DNA of 64,000 bases from assembly GCF_900119695.1 (NCBI RefSeq), contig NZ_LT632547.1:558001-622000 (forward strand). The letters are read 5' to 3'. The notes under the pieces were generated by a model. That model was given only the letters and a program-made list of their open reading frames with translations. It was not told where the DNA came from and searched no databases. This stretch comes from Actinomyces urinae (GTDB taxonomy: Bacteria > Actinomycetota > Actinomycetes > Actinomycetales > Actinomycetaceae). The position numbers and the translations under genes were made by a program. How positions within the stretch are numbered: position 1 is the stretch's first letter; every line of letters starts with the position of its first letter. Shown here piece after piece: positions 11,570 to 20,752 of the stretch.

Positions 11570-12385
11570 TCAGCGCACCAACTCTCGTTTAGCTTTAGCT
11601 AAGTTGGATTTCACTGTTGCATTAATACCGTCGCCATCTACCTCGATGTGGAGACCGCCAAGGAGCGACGGATCCACTTCGGTATTAACAGCAACGGCGC
11701 TTTGATACCTAGCCTCGAGAATCTTTTGGAGACGCTCGACCTGGATTTGAGATAGCGGGGATGCCGATGTGACCGTAGCGAAAAGACGACCGCGACGAGA
11801 AGCCGCCTGGTGCGTAATTTCGCGGATCAATGACAGCAACCTGCCATGAATCGAGAGACGAACCTGACGTCGCAGAAGACGCGATGAGAACGGAGTGAGC
11901 GCGTCTGCGAAGAAGCGGGCCGCAAAATGAGCACGGTCGTGAGCAGAACCAACACCCAGATCAGACAGATTTATGCGAAGCTCGCGATTATCCGCAAGGA
12001 AGTTATGCACCGCGAAAAGCTCTTCTTCAACCTGCTTCAGCTGACCGGCTTGCGCAGCAGCGCTAAACACCGCTTCATTGCCGAGCTGTTCTGTCGCAAC
12101 CTCAAGGTCACGGGGGCTCGACCAGCGCTTGCTGGCCAGAGTCTGCATGATCTCGATAGTTTGGGGCTCAACTCCGTTGGCCAGAAGATCATGTGCAAGC
12201 TGGCGCTTGTCCGCCTCGGTTCTGCCCGGATCGGTAAGCGCGTGAGCTACGCGCCCTGATTCACGCAACAGGTCCGAAATTCCGTAAAGATTTTCGGCAA
12301 CCGCCATTGCATCAGCGTCCGAGCGCAAGGCATCAGTTAGCACCTTGAGTCCAGCCTGGTAGCTGTTCTCACTCGCTGCACGCAT
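11570..12385 (-). CDS. atpH: ATP synthase F1 delta subunit
   Basis: The delta subunit joins the peripheral stalk to the top of F1. The 271-residue product has a helical N-terminal domain and the conserved C-terminal segment VTSASPLSQIQVERL, then DPSLLGGLHIEVDG, ending near residue 260. It is longer than the roughly 180 residues of E. coli delta, as is usual in Actinomycetales. Unlike mycobacteria there is no b-delta fusion, since a separate atpF is present. The atpF stop directly abuts this start. Confidence 0.95.
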   Translation of the reverse strand: MRAASENSYQAGLKVLTDALRSDADAMAVAENLYGISDLLRESGRVAHALTDPGRTEADKRQLAHDLLANGVEPQTIEIMQTLASKRWSSPRDLEVATEQLGNEAVFSAAAQAGQLKQVEEELFAVHNFLADNRELRINLSDLGVGSAHDRAHFAARFFADALTPFSSRLLRRQVRLSIHGRLLSLIREITHQAASRRGRLFATVTSASPLSQIQVERLQKILEARYQSAVAVNTEVDPSLLGGLHIEVDGDGINATVKSNLAKAKRELVR

Positions 12386-12937
12386 TTAAGACTCCTGTAC
12401 TGTAGTTTCAGATTCGAGATCGTCGAGGAACCTGTCAACGATACGAGCCGTAAGCTCGCTGTCCTTCAGGTGTTCACCAACAATCTTCTCTGCAAGTTCG
12501 GTGGCAAGAATCCCAATCTCAGACTTGAGTGAGATTTCAGCCGCCTGGCGCTCCGCCTGAATCTGACGCTGTGCGTTCGACAAGATGCGCTCGGCCTCAG
12601 CTTCGGCCTCCTTGCGCGCTGCCGCCACAATCGACTTAGCATCTTCACTAGCGTCGGAGCGGATGCGACCTGCATCAGCATTCGCAACCTGGATCAGCTC
12701 ATCAGCCTCACGCTTTGCAAGCGCCTCGGCTTCCTTCGCCCGATCAGCTGCGTTCAGCCCTTCTTCAATCTTTTTTGCGCGCTCATCTAGGATCGCGTTG
12801 AACTTAGGAAGTGCGTACTTGTAAAGAACAAGTCCGATGATGATCAACACAATCAGCTGCCATACGATGTCGTATAGCGGCGGCAACAAAATGTTGGGCT
12901 CTTCTGCCGCCTGAGCTGTTGCGGGTAGGATCGTCAT
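12386..12937 (-). CDS. atpF: ATP synthase F0 b subunit
   Basis: This 183-residue stator subunit has a membrane helix at about residues 22-44 (YDIVWQLIVLIIIGLVLY) and then a long charged coiled coil. That coil contains the conserved KFNAILDERAKKIEEGL start and repeated EAEA/KREAD heptads. The b subunits form the peripheral stalk and contact delta at their C-termini. Only one b gene is present. The atpE stop ends one base before this gene, and atpH starts directly after it. Confidence 0.96.
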   Translation of the reverse strand: MTILPATAQAAEEPNILLPPLYDIVWQLIVLIIIGLVLYKYALPKFNAILDERAKKIEEGLNAADRAKEAEALAKREADELIQVANADAGRIRSDASEDAKSIVAAARKEAEAEAERILSNAQRQIQAERQAAEISLKSEIGILATELAEKIVGEHLKDSELTARIVDRFLDDLESETTVQES

Positions 12938-12938
12938 G

Positions 12939-13157
<219 letters not shown>

Positions 13158-13208
13158 CTATGTTGCCAAGGCGCTTTTGCGCCAAGGAGTTTGTTATTGG
13201 CTTACTGC

Positions 13209-14057
13209 CTAGTGGGTCTCAATAGAAGTCTTGATGTAAACGGCCGTCAGGATCGAGAAAATGAATGCCTGCAAGCCGGCCACGAAAATCTCAAACGCGG
13301 TAATCCCAATCGCGCCTGCGAACGTTAGAACCCCAACGCCCTTCAGTGCACCCGCGGCCTCGAAGAACAAGAAGTGAGTTCCAAAAAACGTCAGGGCCAG
13401 CATCAGGTGCCCCGCCAGCATGTTTGCCAACAAACGGATGGTGAGCGTTGCCGGACGAATGATGAACGTTGAGAGGAACTCAATTGGCGTTAGCAAAATG
13501 TACAGAGGCCAGGGCACGCCCGGGGGGAAGAGCTGATTCTTAAAGAACTGCCCAGCGCCCAGGTGTTTAATACCGGCACCCACAAACACCACGTACGAAA
13601 TCAGTGCGAAACCAAGCGGCACAGCAACCACGGATGAGGCCGCAATGTTCAGGCCTGGGATAACACCCGTAATGTTCATGAACAGCACGCCAAGGAAGAT
13701 CACCGTGAGAATCGGCGCGTACTTGCGCCCGTTCTTCTCTCCGAGAGTCTCAATCGCCACCTTGTCGCGAATGAACACAATCAAGCCTTCGAGAATTGAC
13801 TGTCCCTTAGTGGGGATCAGCTTCGCCCTCGACGCCCCGATCGAAAACACGAGAACCAGAAGGACCGTAGCGATAAGACGAACGAGAACCAAACGGTTCA
13901 TTTCGAAGATTGTGCCCTCGAAGGCAAACGCTGGAGGAAAGAAGTCCCCAATTCCCGGCATCGCTGAAACTGGTCCTTGACTAGCCACTGTCAAAGCGGA
14001 CGACACTGTTGCGGAGAACAGGATGCACCCCCTGGTAGAAGTGTTACGGCCCTGCAC
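13209..14057 (-). CDS. atpB: ATP synthase F0 a subunit
   Basis: The a subunit provides the proton half-channels. The product has about six membrane helices and the conserved IRLLANMLAGHL containing the essential Arg, then FVAGLQAFIFSILTAVYI near the end. The family-like N-terminus is PGIGDFFPPAFAFEGT, which starts about 33 residues into the 282-residue frame. The GTG at 14057 is therefore only the longest start: GTG/TTG codons near 14000 or the ATG of MPGIGDFF could be used, and no strong ribosome site decides it. A T/A-rich stretch (TACAGT, TATATT) just upstream may be an internal promoter for the atp genes. Confidence 0.93.
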   Translation of the reverse strand: MQGRNTSTRGCILFSATVSSALTVASQGPVSAMPGIGDFFPPAFAFEGTIFEMNRLVLVRLIATVLLVLVFSIGASRAKLIPTKGQSILEGLIVFIRDKVAIETLGEKNGRKYAPILTVIFLGVLFMNITGVIPGLNIAASSVVAVPLGFALISYVVFVGAGIKHLGAGQFFKNQLFPPGVPWPLYILLTPIEFLSTFIIRPATLTIRLLANMLAGHLMLALTFFGTHFLFFEAAGALKGVGVLTFAGAIGITAFEIFVAGLQAFIFSILTAVYIKTSIETH

Positions 14058-14160
14058 CGTACACGAGGAATATACCCCATACTGTATACAGCTTGAGCTC
14101 GCCTAATGCCAAAACCTAGATAATGCTATCAGGATCACTCATGCCCGAACGCAGATTTTA

Positions 14161-14607
14161 CTATTCTTTTTCATCCTTAGACAGATCTATGGTTGGCACT
14201 TTAGAGCTTGCTAACGTCCACGTTTGCACCGCTGCCTGCGCAATCACCGAAAGGATGAGGGCGAGACCAAGCGCCGTATGGTTAAGCCCCGTCAGATTCT
14301 TCACAATCAACACGGTTGCAATAACCACCACAACCTTGAACAGGTAGTCACCCACCATCAGGGCCGCCTGCGAATCCAAATTCTTCATCGCCAGTGACAT
14401 GGTGAACCAAGTAACCAGGGCGAGCAAAATACCAACGACTCCCCCAATGAGACCGGAAACTCCCGCCAAGGCGCCTGCGGAAATATAAGCGACAGCGCCT
14501 GCCAGGACCGCGACAATCACGGAAACTCTCAAAACGTTTTTCACAGTTTTTGAAACCGCGGCGCGAAGCGCATCGGTGGGTACTAGCGGTGTAGACATTC
14601 GCGTCAC
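14161..14607 (-). CDS. AtpI-like four-helix membrane protein
   Basis: The 148-residue product has four predicted membrane helices at about 28-46, 50-72, 87-103 and 113-133, and a short charged tail ending KDEKE. It sits directly before atpB, where AtpI-like proteins are encoded. AtpI helps assemble the c-ring or handle Mg2+ in some bacteria. Sequence similarity to classical AtpI is weak, so the name rests on size, topology and position. The GTG start overlaps the upstream stop by 4 bases; an ATG three codons later is possible. Confidence 0.7.
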   Translation of the reverse strand: MTRMSTPLVPTDALRAAVSKTVKNVLRVSVIVAVLAGAVAYISAGALAGVSGLIGGVVGILLALVTWFTMSLAMKNLDSQAALMVGDYLFKVVVVIATVLIVKNLTGLNHTALGLALILSVIAQAAVQTWTLASSKVPTIDLSKDEKE

Positions 14608-15707
14608 TTCCTATGCATCTTTTGCCGCAAGCCCGGCAAGAATCGAACCGTAAACACAATACTAACGATCACCGCAGGGACCGCCACGGCAGCTACCTGC
14701 TTGGGACTGAACACAATAAGCGCGACAGCAGAGAACGTAATCACAGCGGTCCACAGGTACATGATCATCACGACCCCCACCTGACTGTGCCCCAGGTTGA
14801 GCAGGCGATGGTGAAGGTGCATTCGATCCGCTTGGAACGGTGATTTACCCGCCCGTAAACGCCGAAAAACAGCCAGAGTCATGTCTACCAGCGGAATGAC
14901 TATCACCAGCAGGGGCAGAACTATGGGGAGCAAACCGGTAATGACCTGCTCTGTGCCCAGCACACTTGGATCAATCTGTCCCGTCACGATAATGCCCGCC
15001 GCCGCAAGGATCGTACCCAGGCTCAGAGCACCTGAATCGCCCATAAAGATCGAGGCGGGGTGGAAGTTATGTGGCAAGAATCCAACGCAAATCCCAACCA
15101 GTACCGCCACAATCAGCGACGATGTCGTAGCGTAGGTTAGTGCCCCGGTAACCCGGGTGAGCATGTAGGAGTACACGAAGAAAGAGAATGCGCCAATCCC
15201 CACTACTCCCGCAGCCAGGCCGTCCAATCCATCTACGAAATTCACCGCATTCATGATCGCCACGAACATGAAGATAGTTACGAACAGTGACAGGTTGGAA
15301 GAGCCGATAGTAATACCGAATATCGGGAACGAAATTAACTGCACGCCAAAGTAGGCCATGAAAACAGCAACCAAAATTTGGCCCGCCAACTTGGCCAGCC
15401 AGTCAAGCTCCCAAATATCATCCACGAGGCCCAGCGCAGCGATCGTCAGCACCCCAATCATCACTGCCCACGGGGTACCCGTTTGAAACACCGGATCGAA
15501 ATAGTCGAGCCGGGAAGCGAACAGCATGGCAACAATAAACCCTATTGCCATTCCTACACCGCCCAGACGAGGCGTCGGCACGGTGTGTACGTCCCTTTCT
15601 CGAACTGGCGTGAGCACGCGCCACTCCAGCGATAGGCGTCGCATGATCGCGGTCATCACAAACGTGATTCCCGCCGCTAGCACCATCACTAGAATGTAGA
15701 GCTTCAC
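14604..15707 (-). CDS. Undecaprenyl-phosphate GlcNAc-1-phosphate transferase family (WecA-like)
   Basis: The 367-residue integral membrane enzyme of the MraY/WecA superfamily transfers a sugar-1-phosphate to the lipid carrier to start cell-wall glycopolymer synthesis. About eleven helices are visible. Diagnostic sequences are TPRLGGVGMAIG, DDIWELDW with the Asp pair, NAVNFVDGLDGLAAG, HNFHPASIFMGDSGALSLG, and the cytoplasmic HLHHRLL. The last is typical of WecA rather than MraY. In actinobacteria the equivalent gene sits between sua5/prmC and atp, as here, and starts arabinogalactan or teichoic-type linkage units. Overlaps of 4 bases on both sides suggest coupling. Confidence 0.9.
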   Translation of the reverse strand: MKLYILVMVLAAGITFVMTAIMRRLSLEWRVLTPVRERDVHTVPTPRLGGVGMAIGFIVAMLFASRLDYFDPVFQTGTPWAVMIGVLTIAALGLVDDIWELDWLAKLAGQILVAVFMAYFGVQLISFPIFGITIGSSNLSLFVTIFMFVAIMNAVNFVDGLDGLAAGVVGIGAFSFFVYSYMLTRVTGALTYATTSSLIVAVLVGICVGFLPHNFHPASIFMGDSGALSLGTILAAAGIIVTGQIDPSVLGTEQVITGLLPIVLPLLVIVIPLVDMTLAVFRRLRAGKSPFQADRMHLHHRLLNLGHSQVGVVMIMYLWTAVITFSAVALIVFSPKQVAAVAVPAVIVSIVFTVRFLPGLRQKMHRK

Positions 15708-16354
15708 TTGTTAATAAGAACTTTCTGACCGCAGGCTGACTCGATGTCATCGACCGAAATCATGCCGGCTCGAAGCAGAACCGGAACGTCAGCCGTAACG
15801 TCGATAATTGTCGAAGGCACAGGGCCTGGAGTTGGCCCCGAATCTATGTAGCAATCAACGCCCTCGCCAAAATATTCTATTGCCTCTTCAACACTTGTTG
15901 CGGCAGGTTCTCCGGTCAGGTTCGCAGAAGTCACCGCCAGAGGGCCAACCACGCGCAAAACCTCCAGCGTTGCCTCGTGGTCAGGCATTCGGATCGCAAC
16001 CGTATCTTTAATATCGCCCAGATCGAAGCGGATCCCCTCTGCGGCCTTCACGATCAACGTGAGTGCGCCCGGCCAGAACGCGTCTATCAGGCGATGAGTA
16101 ACCTCACTCAGCTGCGAGCTCACCCTAGCGGCGTCCTCCGGATCCGCGATCAGCACCGGAGGAGGCATCTGCCGCCCCCTCCCCTTCGTAGCTAACACTG
16201 CATTTACCGCGCTCGTTGAATACGGGTCTGCCCCAATGCCATACACCGTGTCGGTAGGCAAAACCAGCAAGCCGCCGGCCTCGACAATCTTCTTCACGGC
16301 CTGCGCATCAGACCGCGAAATACCCGCACGCGCATCCACTTTCATACTTTCCAT
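15704..16354 (-). CDS. L-threonylcarbamoyladenylate synthase (Sua5/YrdC/TsaC)
   Basis: This enzyme makes threonylcarbamoyl-AMP from threonine, bicarbonate and ATP for the t6A37 modification of tRNAs that read ANN codons. The 216-residue product is a single YrdC domain. It has GGLLVLPTDTVYGIGADP near the start, the basic KGRGRQMPPPVLI patch, WPGALTLIVKA, and PLAVTSANLTGEPA. The longer Sua5 C-terminal domain is absent, as in TsaC-type proteins. The start ATG overlaps the prmC stop by one base, and the 3' end overlaps the WecA-like gene. Confidence 0.93.
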   Translation of the reverse strand: MESMKVDARAGISRSDAQAVKKIVEAGGLLVLPTDTVYGIGADPYSTSAVNAVLATKGRGRQMPPPVLIADPEDAARVSSQLSEVTHRLIDAFWPGALTLIVKAAEGIRFDLGDIKDTVAIRMPDHEATLEVLRVVGPLAVTSANLTGEPAATSVEEAIEYFGEGVDCYIDSGPTPGPVPSTIIDVTADVPVLLRAGMISVDDIESACGQKVLINK

Positions 16355-17187
16355 TATCTACACTCACCTAACGGTTTTTGAGCTACGACAAACCGGGGAC
16401 GCTCATTCAAATCCGCGAGCGTGCAGACGTCCGCAAATCCGGCGTCTCTCGCAATTTCGCGGGTGGCCTCCCCCTGTGTGTCATCGTGTTCCATGCCAAA
16501 GCACCCGCCGGGCTTCAAATACCGGTAGATCAGAGGAACTAGGCCGCGCGCAAAGTCCAGCCCATCATCGCCTCCACCCCACAGGGCCTGCGGCGGATCA
16601 AAATCAAGCTCTGGGGCTAGCGCTCTGGGCGGCACATAGGGTGGATTCGATACCACCAGATCAAACTTGGCCTCCCACTGCGGGTTGAATACCAGCGCGT
16701 CGCCTTGGACCACCTGCACCTTCAATCCGAGGGACTCGGCATTCACGCGAGCAGCCGCACAAGCCTCCGGGGACCCCTCCAGTGCAACCACATCCGCGCG
16801 TGTATTAGCCGCAACTGCCAACGCAAGCGCCCCCGAACCCGTGCACAGATCCAATACAGCGGCCTTCTGCCTCCCAATAGCGTCAATCGCCCACTTCGCC
16901 AGGACCTCCGTTTCGGGACGCACACAAAATACGCCCGGGCCCGCCCCAAGTTCGAGGCCATAGAACCACATTTTGCCCAACACGTGCTGCAACGGTTCAC
17001 GAGACGCCCTGCGCGCAATCATCGCCTCGATCTCCCGCGCGTCATCCGGTGCGATTTCGCGCGGCCACATATACATCGGCTCGCTGAGTACGGCCTCAAA
17101 AATTGCACGCGCATCCGCCTCGGCGCTATCCACACCCGCGCGAGCAAGGGTCTGCACCTGCTCGCGAAACAGCCTCAGCGGATCCAC
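16354..17187 (-). CDS. prmC: Release factor glutamine methyltransferase
   Basis: PrmC methylates the Gln of the GGQ motif of peptide-chain release factors using SAM. The 277-residue product has an N-terminal helical domain (RREPLQHVLGKMWFYG), the SAM-binding DLCTGSGALALAVA, and the active-site VVSNPPYVPP that holds the target Gln. It immediately follows prfA, whose product is the substrate, with a gap of 2 bases; this is the usual arrangement. It overlaps the downstream Sua5 gene by one base. Confidence 0.95.
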   Translation of the reverse strand: MDPLRLFREQVQTLARAGVDSAEADARAIFEAVLSEPMYMWPREIAPDDAREIEAMIARRASREPLQHVLGKMWFYGLELGAGPGVFCVRPETEVLAKWAIDAIGRQKAAVLDLCTGSGALALAVAANTRADVVALEGSPEACAAARVNAESLGLKVQVVQGDALVFNPQWEAKFDLVVSNPPYVPPRALAPELDFDPPQALWGGGDDGLDFARGLVPLIYRYLKPGGCFGMEHDDTQGEATREIARDAGFADVCTLADLNERPRFVVAQKPLGECR

Positions 17188-17189
17188 TG

Positions 17190-18317
17190 CTACTCTTTCG
17201 ACTGGCCCGCCGCGTCCATGCGCTCCTGCTCATCCATGACGATGGCAGAATCAATTACCGGCCCCAGGTCACCATCGAGCACGTTAGACAAGTTATACGC
17301 CTTGTATCCCGTGCGGTGATCCGCAATGCGATTTTCTGGGAAGTTGTACGTACGAATACGCTCCGAACGGTCCATCGAACGCACCTGCGATTGGCGTACC
17401 GCGGCTTCCTCCGCCTCACGCTCTTCACGCTGCTTCTGAATCAATCGCGCCTTCAACACACGCATAGCAGCTTCACGGTTTTGAATCTGCGACTTCTCGT
17501 TCTGCATCGACACCACAATGCCCGACGGGATATGAGTAATACGCACCGCGGAGTCCGTTGTGTTCACCGACTGCCCACCCGGACCCGACGAACGATACAC
17601 GTCGATGCGAAGATCGTTTTGATCAATCTCGATCTCTTCATCGTCATCCTCGACCTCCGGAACCACAATCACGCCCGCAGCGGAAGTGTGTACGCGTCCT
17701 TGCGACTCCGTAACCGGCACTCGCTGCACGCGGTGCACGCCACCTTCAAACTTCAAGTTCGCCCATACGCCGTCCTCCGGCGCCACGTTGCCTTTCGAAG
17801 CAATAGACAGCGAGATTTCCTTCAAACCGCCAAGTCCCGTAGGCGTTGAAGACAGCTCTTTGACCTTCCAGCCCTTCGTCTCCGCGTAACGCGTGTACAT
17901 GCGGGCAAGATCAGCAGCGAACAGCGCCGACTCTTCGCCGCCTTCACCGGCCTTCACTTCCAAAATCACATCATCAGCATCAGAGGGATCACGCGGGACC
18001 AACGTGCGCACCAGCTTGTCATGAGCCTGCTCCAGGGCCTGCTCCATACCGGGCAACTCCGCCGCGAACTCATCATCGAGCTCCGCCATCTCCTGCGCCG
18101 CCTCAAAATCTCCCAGCGCCTGCGTGAATCGATCCGCAACCGCCTTAACTGCGCCCAGCTCTGAAAAGCGCTTCGCAAGCTTGCGTGATCGCGCCCTGTC
18201 CCCCAGCACCTGCGGATCAGCAAGTTGAAGCTCAACCTCGCGATACTCCTGAAGCAGAGGCTCAACCGCCTGCAACTCGTGGCTATAATCTTGACCCACT
18301 TGGTCCTCGCTTTTCAT
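17190..18317 (-). CDS. prfA: Peptide chain release factor 1
   Basis: RF1 reads UAA and UAG and triggers peptide release. The 375-residue product contains the codon-recognition region including [15 protein letters not shown] and the catalytic [18 protein letters not shown] with the GGQ motif. MRVLKARL and [11 protein letters not shown] follow in the C-terminal part. I choose the ATG at 18317; a TTG directly before it is also open. It heads the prfA-prmC-Sua5-WecA-atp series, 88 bases after the rpmE stop. Confidence 0.96.
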   Translation of the reverse strand: MKSEDQVGQDYSHELQAVEPLLQEYREVELQLADPQVLGDRARSRKLAKRFSELGAVKAVADRFTQALGDFEAAQEMAELDDEFAAELPGMEQALEQAHDKLVRTLVPRDPSDADDVILEVKAGEGGEESALFAADLARMYTRYAETKGWKVKELSSTPTGLGGLKEISLSIASKGNVAPEDGVWANLKFEGGVHRVQRVPVTESQGRVHTSAAGVIVVPEVEDDDEEIEIDQNDLRIDVYRSSGPGGQSVNTTDSAVRITHIPSGIVVSMQNEKSQIQNREAAMRVLKARLIQKQREEREAEEAAVRQSQVRSMDRSERIRTYNFPENRIADHRTGYKAYNLSNVLDGDLGPVIDSAIVMDEQERMDAAGQSKE

Positions 18318-18352
18318 CAAACTGGCCGGCTTTGCGGCTCCCTACGTCCAAA

Positions 18353-18396
18353 ATACAGCAGCGGCGCCACGCCCCAAACCTGGGCGCGGCGCCGCC
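18353..18396 (-). terminator. GC-rich hairpin terminator after rpmE
   Basis: On the minus strand GCGGCGCC pairs with GGCGCCGC, and the inner CGCCC pairs with GGGCG around a short loop. TATTTT follows a few bases later. It lies between rpmE and prfA. Confidence 0.6.
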
Positions 18397-18405
18397 AAAA
18401 AATAA

Positions 18406-18618
18406 CTAGCGCTTACGCTTGCCGTAGCGAGCCTCGAAGCGAGCCACGCGACCACCAGTATCAAGAATCTTCTGCTTGCCGGTGTAGAACGGGTGGCAGT
18501 TCGAGCAAACATCAACGCGCAGCTGATCTTCGCCCAAAGTCGATGCCGTATCAAACTCGTTGCCGCAGGTGCACGTCACATGCACTGCCTTGTAATCGGG
18601 GTGTACACCCTGCTTCAT
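18406..18618 (-). CDS. rpmE: 50S ribosomal protein bL31
   Basis: The 70-residue protein belongs to the large ribosomal subunit. It starts MKQGVHPDY and has four Cys at 16, 18, 37 and 40 (TCTC and CSNC), so it is the zinc-containing form of L31. It continues into [14 protein letters not shown] and a basic tail. The zinc-free paralogue used under zinc starvation is not in the window. AAGGAG precedes the ATG at 18618. It lies between rho and prfA, a common actinobacterial order. Confidence 0.97.
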   Translation of the reverse strand: MKQGVHPDYKAVHVTCTCGNEFDTASTLGEDQLRVDVCSNCHPFYTGKQKILDTGGRVARFEARYGKRKR

Positions 18619-18725
18619 GGTTTTCTCCTTAAGAAATTCGAGGATGCCGGGTCCAGACGCTCAATTCGCTGGTGAACCGGAACCGCCGTTTAGTTTGCCA
18701 GGTTTGGCCACTAATTTCCAGGTGG

Positions 18726-18758
18726 CCGGCCGTACAATAGATCACTATTTCCGGCCGG
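18726..18758 (-). terminator. Bulged hairpin downstream of rho
   Basis: CCGGCCG (18726-18732) pairs with CGGCCGG (18752-18758), and inside it AATAG pairs with CTATT around a 4-base loop. It starts 8 bases after the rho stop on the minus strand. No T-run follows, so it may be a 3' stabilising or Rho-type end rather than a classical intrinsic terminator. Confidence 0.45.
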
Positions 18759-18765
18759 TCCCCCA

Positions 18766-20517
18766 CTAGTCTTTTGGCGTCGTCTTCGCGATCGCCATGA
18801 GGAACTCCGCGTTGTTTTGCGTGTCCTTCAACTTATCAAGCATAAGCTCAAGCGCCTGCTGCTGATCGAGCTGGCCAAGCACACGGCGCAGACGCCACAT
18901 GATCGCAAGCTCTTCCTTCTTAAACAGCATCTCTTCACGCCTCGTACCCGAAGCATTCACATCAACCGCCGGGTAGATGCGACGCTCAGACAGCTGGCGC
19001 GACAAGCGCAACTCCATATTGCCCGTGCCCTTGAACTCTTCGAAGATAACCTCATCCATCTTCGAACCTGTCTCTACAAGAGCCGAAGCAATAATCGTGA
19101 GCGAACCGCCCTCTTCGACGTTACGCGCAGCACCAAAGAACTTCTTTGGCGGGTACAGCGCCGAAGCATCCACACCACCGGACAGGATGCGGCCAGAAGC
19201 CGGCGCTGCCAAGTTGTATGCGCGGCCGAGGCGCGTGATCGAATCGAGAAGAACAACCACGTCGTGGCCCAGTTCAACCAGGCGCTTGGCACGCTCAATT
19301 GCGAGCTCTGCAACGATCGTGTGGTCCGAGGCAGGACGGTCAAACGTCGAGGCAATGACCTCGCCCTTAACCGTGCGACGCATATCGGTGACCTCTTCAG
19401 GGCGCTCGTCCACAAGGACAACCATCAGGTGCACATCCGGGTTGTTCTGCGAAATCGCGTTAGCCATCTGCTGCATGATGATCGTCTTACCGGCCTTAGG
19501 CGGCGAAACGATGAGGCCACGCTGTCCCTTACCAATCGGCGCCACGAGATCAATGATGCGCGGCGTGATTGCCTTCGGCGTGGTCTCAAGACGCAGGTGC
19601 TCATCCGGGTACAGCGGGGTGAGCTTAGAAAACTCGGGGCGTTCGCCAGCCTGCTCAACCGAAATGCCATTGATCGAATCAACCGCAACAAGGGCGTTGT
19701 ACTTTTGTCGCTGACGCTCGTTCTGACGCGGCTGACGGATAGAACCAACAATCGCGTCACCCGGACGCAGGTTCCAACGACGCACGTTTCCAAGAGTTAC
19801 GTAAACGTCATTCGGACCAGGCAAGTAGCCGGAGGTGCGAACAAACGCGTGGTTGTTCTGCACGTCCAAAATGCCGGCAACCGGAATCAGTACGTCATCG
19901 TCTTGTAGCTGCGGCTCTTCATCATCGCGACGACGCTTTGTGCGATCCCGACCACGGCGCCTGCGACCACGGTCATCGCGGTCCCTACCATCGCGGTTGT
20001 TGTCGCGGTTATTGCGTTTGTTTCGCCTACGGTTTGAGCCGTGGTCGTTATCCGATCCATCATCGGAATGTGAATCTTCTGCGGACGGTAGCTTTATGTC
20101 ATCAAGCAGGTTCGTGGCGCCAGCTCCGTCGTGCGAATCCTGCCGCTCACCCAGCTCTGCCTTCACATCCAACTGGATAGCTGCCGGTGTGCCCCCGTTG
20201 CTCTCCGCCCGGCGACGCCTACGACGAGGCTCAGAGGAATCCGCCTTGCTGCTCGACTCGTTCTTGGAAGCAGGAATCGAATCCTCACGCTTATTCTCTG
20301 CGGGCTTCTGCGCGGATTTAGTCTGCGGCTTAGGTTTCGCCTGCGGCTTCTCGCTCGCCTGCGGTTTGGATCCCTGCGCGCCTCGAATCGCTGCTAGAAG
20401 TTCGGCTTTACGCATCTTCGCCGTGTCTTGAAGCCCCATTTCATTGGCAGCTTCACGCAGTTCAGCAAGACGCATCTGCGACAGTGGGCGCTTTTTAGTA
20501 GTTGGGTTTTCGCTCAA
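18766..20517 (-). CDS. rho: Transcription termination factor Rho
   Basis: Rho is a hexameric RNA helicase that ends transcription. The 583-residue product has an N-terminal Rho_N/SAP-like segment ([14 protein letters not shown]). A long disordered insertion rich in Lys, Arg, Asp and Asn follows (about residues 45-200), including a striking run of Arg/Asp/Asn dipeptides. Then comes the RNA-binding fold and the ATPase with [20 protein letters not shown]. Such insertions are typical of high-GC actinobacterial Rho and increase RNA contact. The TTG start at 20517 has AAGGA 8 bases upstream. The 235-base 5' region is structured (see its own entry). Confidence 0.97.
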   Translation of the reverse strand: MSENPTTKKRPLSQMRLAELREAANEMGLQDTAKMRKAELLAAIRGAQGSKPQASEKPQAKPKPQTKSAQKPAENKREDSIPASKNESSSKADSSEPRRRRRRAESNGGTPAAIQLDVKAELGERQDSHDGAGATNLLDDIKLPSAEDSHSDDGSDNDHGSNRRRNKRNNRDNNRDGRDRDDRGRRRRGRDRTKRRRDDEEPQLQDDDVLIPVAGILDVQNNHAFVRTSGYLPGPNDVYVTLGNVRRWNLRPGDAIVGSIRQPRQNERQRQKYNALVAVDSINGISVEQAGERPEFSKLTPLYPDEHLRLETTPKAITPRIIDLVAPIGKGQRGLIVSPPKAGKTIIMQQMANAISQNNPDVHLMVVLVDERPEEVTDMRRTVKGEVIASTFDRPASDHTIVAELAIERAKRLVELGHDVVVLLDSITRLGRAYNLAAPASGRILSGGVDASALYPPKKFFGAARNVEEGGSLTIIASALVETGSKMDEVIFEEFKGTGNMELRLSRQLSERRIYPAVDVNASGTRREEMLFKKEELAIMWRLRRVLGQLDQQQALELMLDKLKDTQNNAEFLMAIAKTTPKD

Positions 20518-20752
20518 CGAATTTCCTTACTTTTACCGGCCAAAGGCCATGAAAGACTGCTGTTAAAGCAGGAGCGTTTCCATCATCAATGCGGGAAGAA
20601 AGCGACACAAAGGATGAGAATGCATTCTTCCCGGCGATAAACGCAAGATGGAAGATTTAGATAGCTAACAGTAGTTAGCAGCGGCTCAATGAACCGCCCC
20701 CAATGCTATCAGTAAAACACTCGTTTTAAAAATATGATCGGCCCGCATAGCC
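20518..20752 (-). promoter_or_regulatory. Structured leader region of rho
   Basis: No gene is visible between thrB and rho. The stretch holds CGGGAAGAA (20592-20600) and its exact complement TTCTTCCCG (20625-20633), and the second arm overlaps a perfect 12-base palindrome AGAATGCATTCT (20617-20628). A 6-bp hairpin GCTAAC/GTTAGC with a 4-base loop is at 20664-20679. AT-rich sequence near 20710-20740 could hold the promoter. Rho autoregulates through its leader in E. coli; a similar role here is inference. Confidence 0.45.

Noticed and set aside
18817-19908. A 363-codon plus-strand frame opposite rho
   Set aside because: The composition (Arg/Leu/His-rich) is typical of the reverse of a high-GC gene, and rho covers the same bases with all its motifs.
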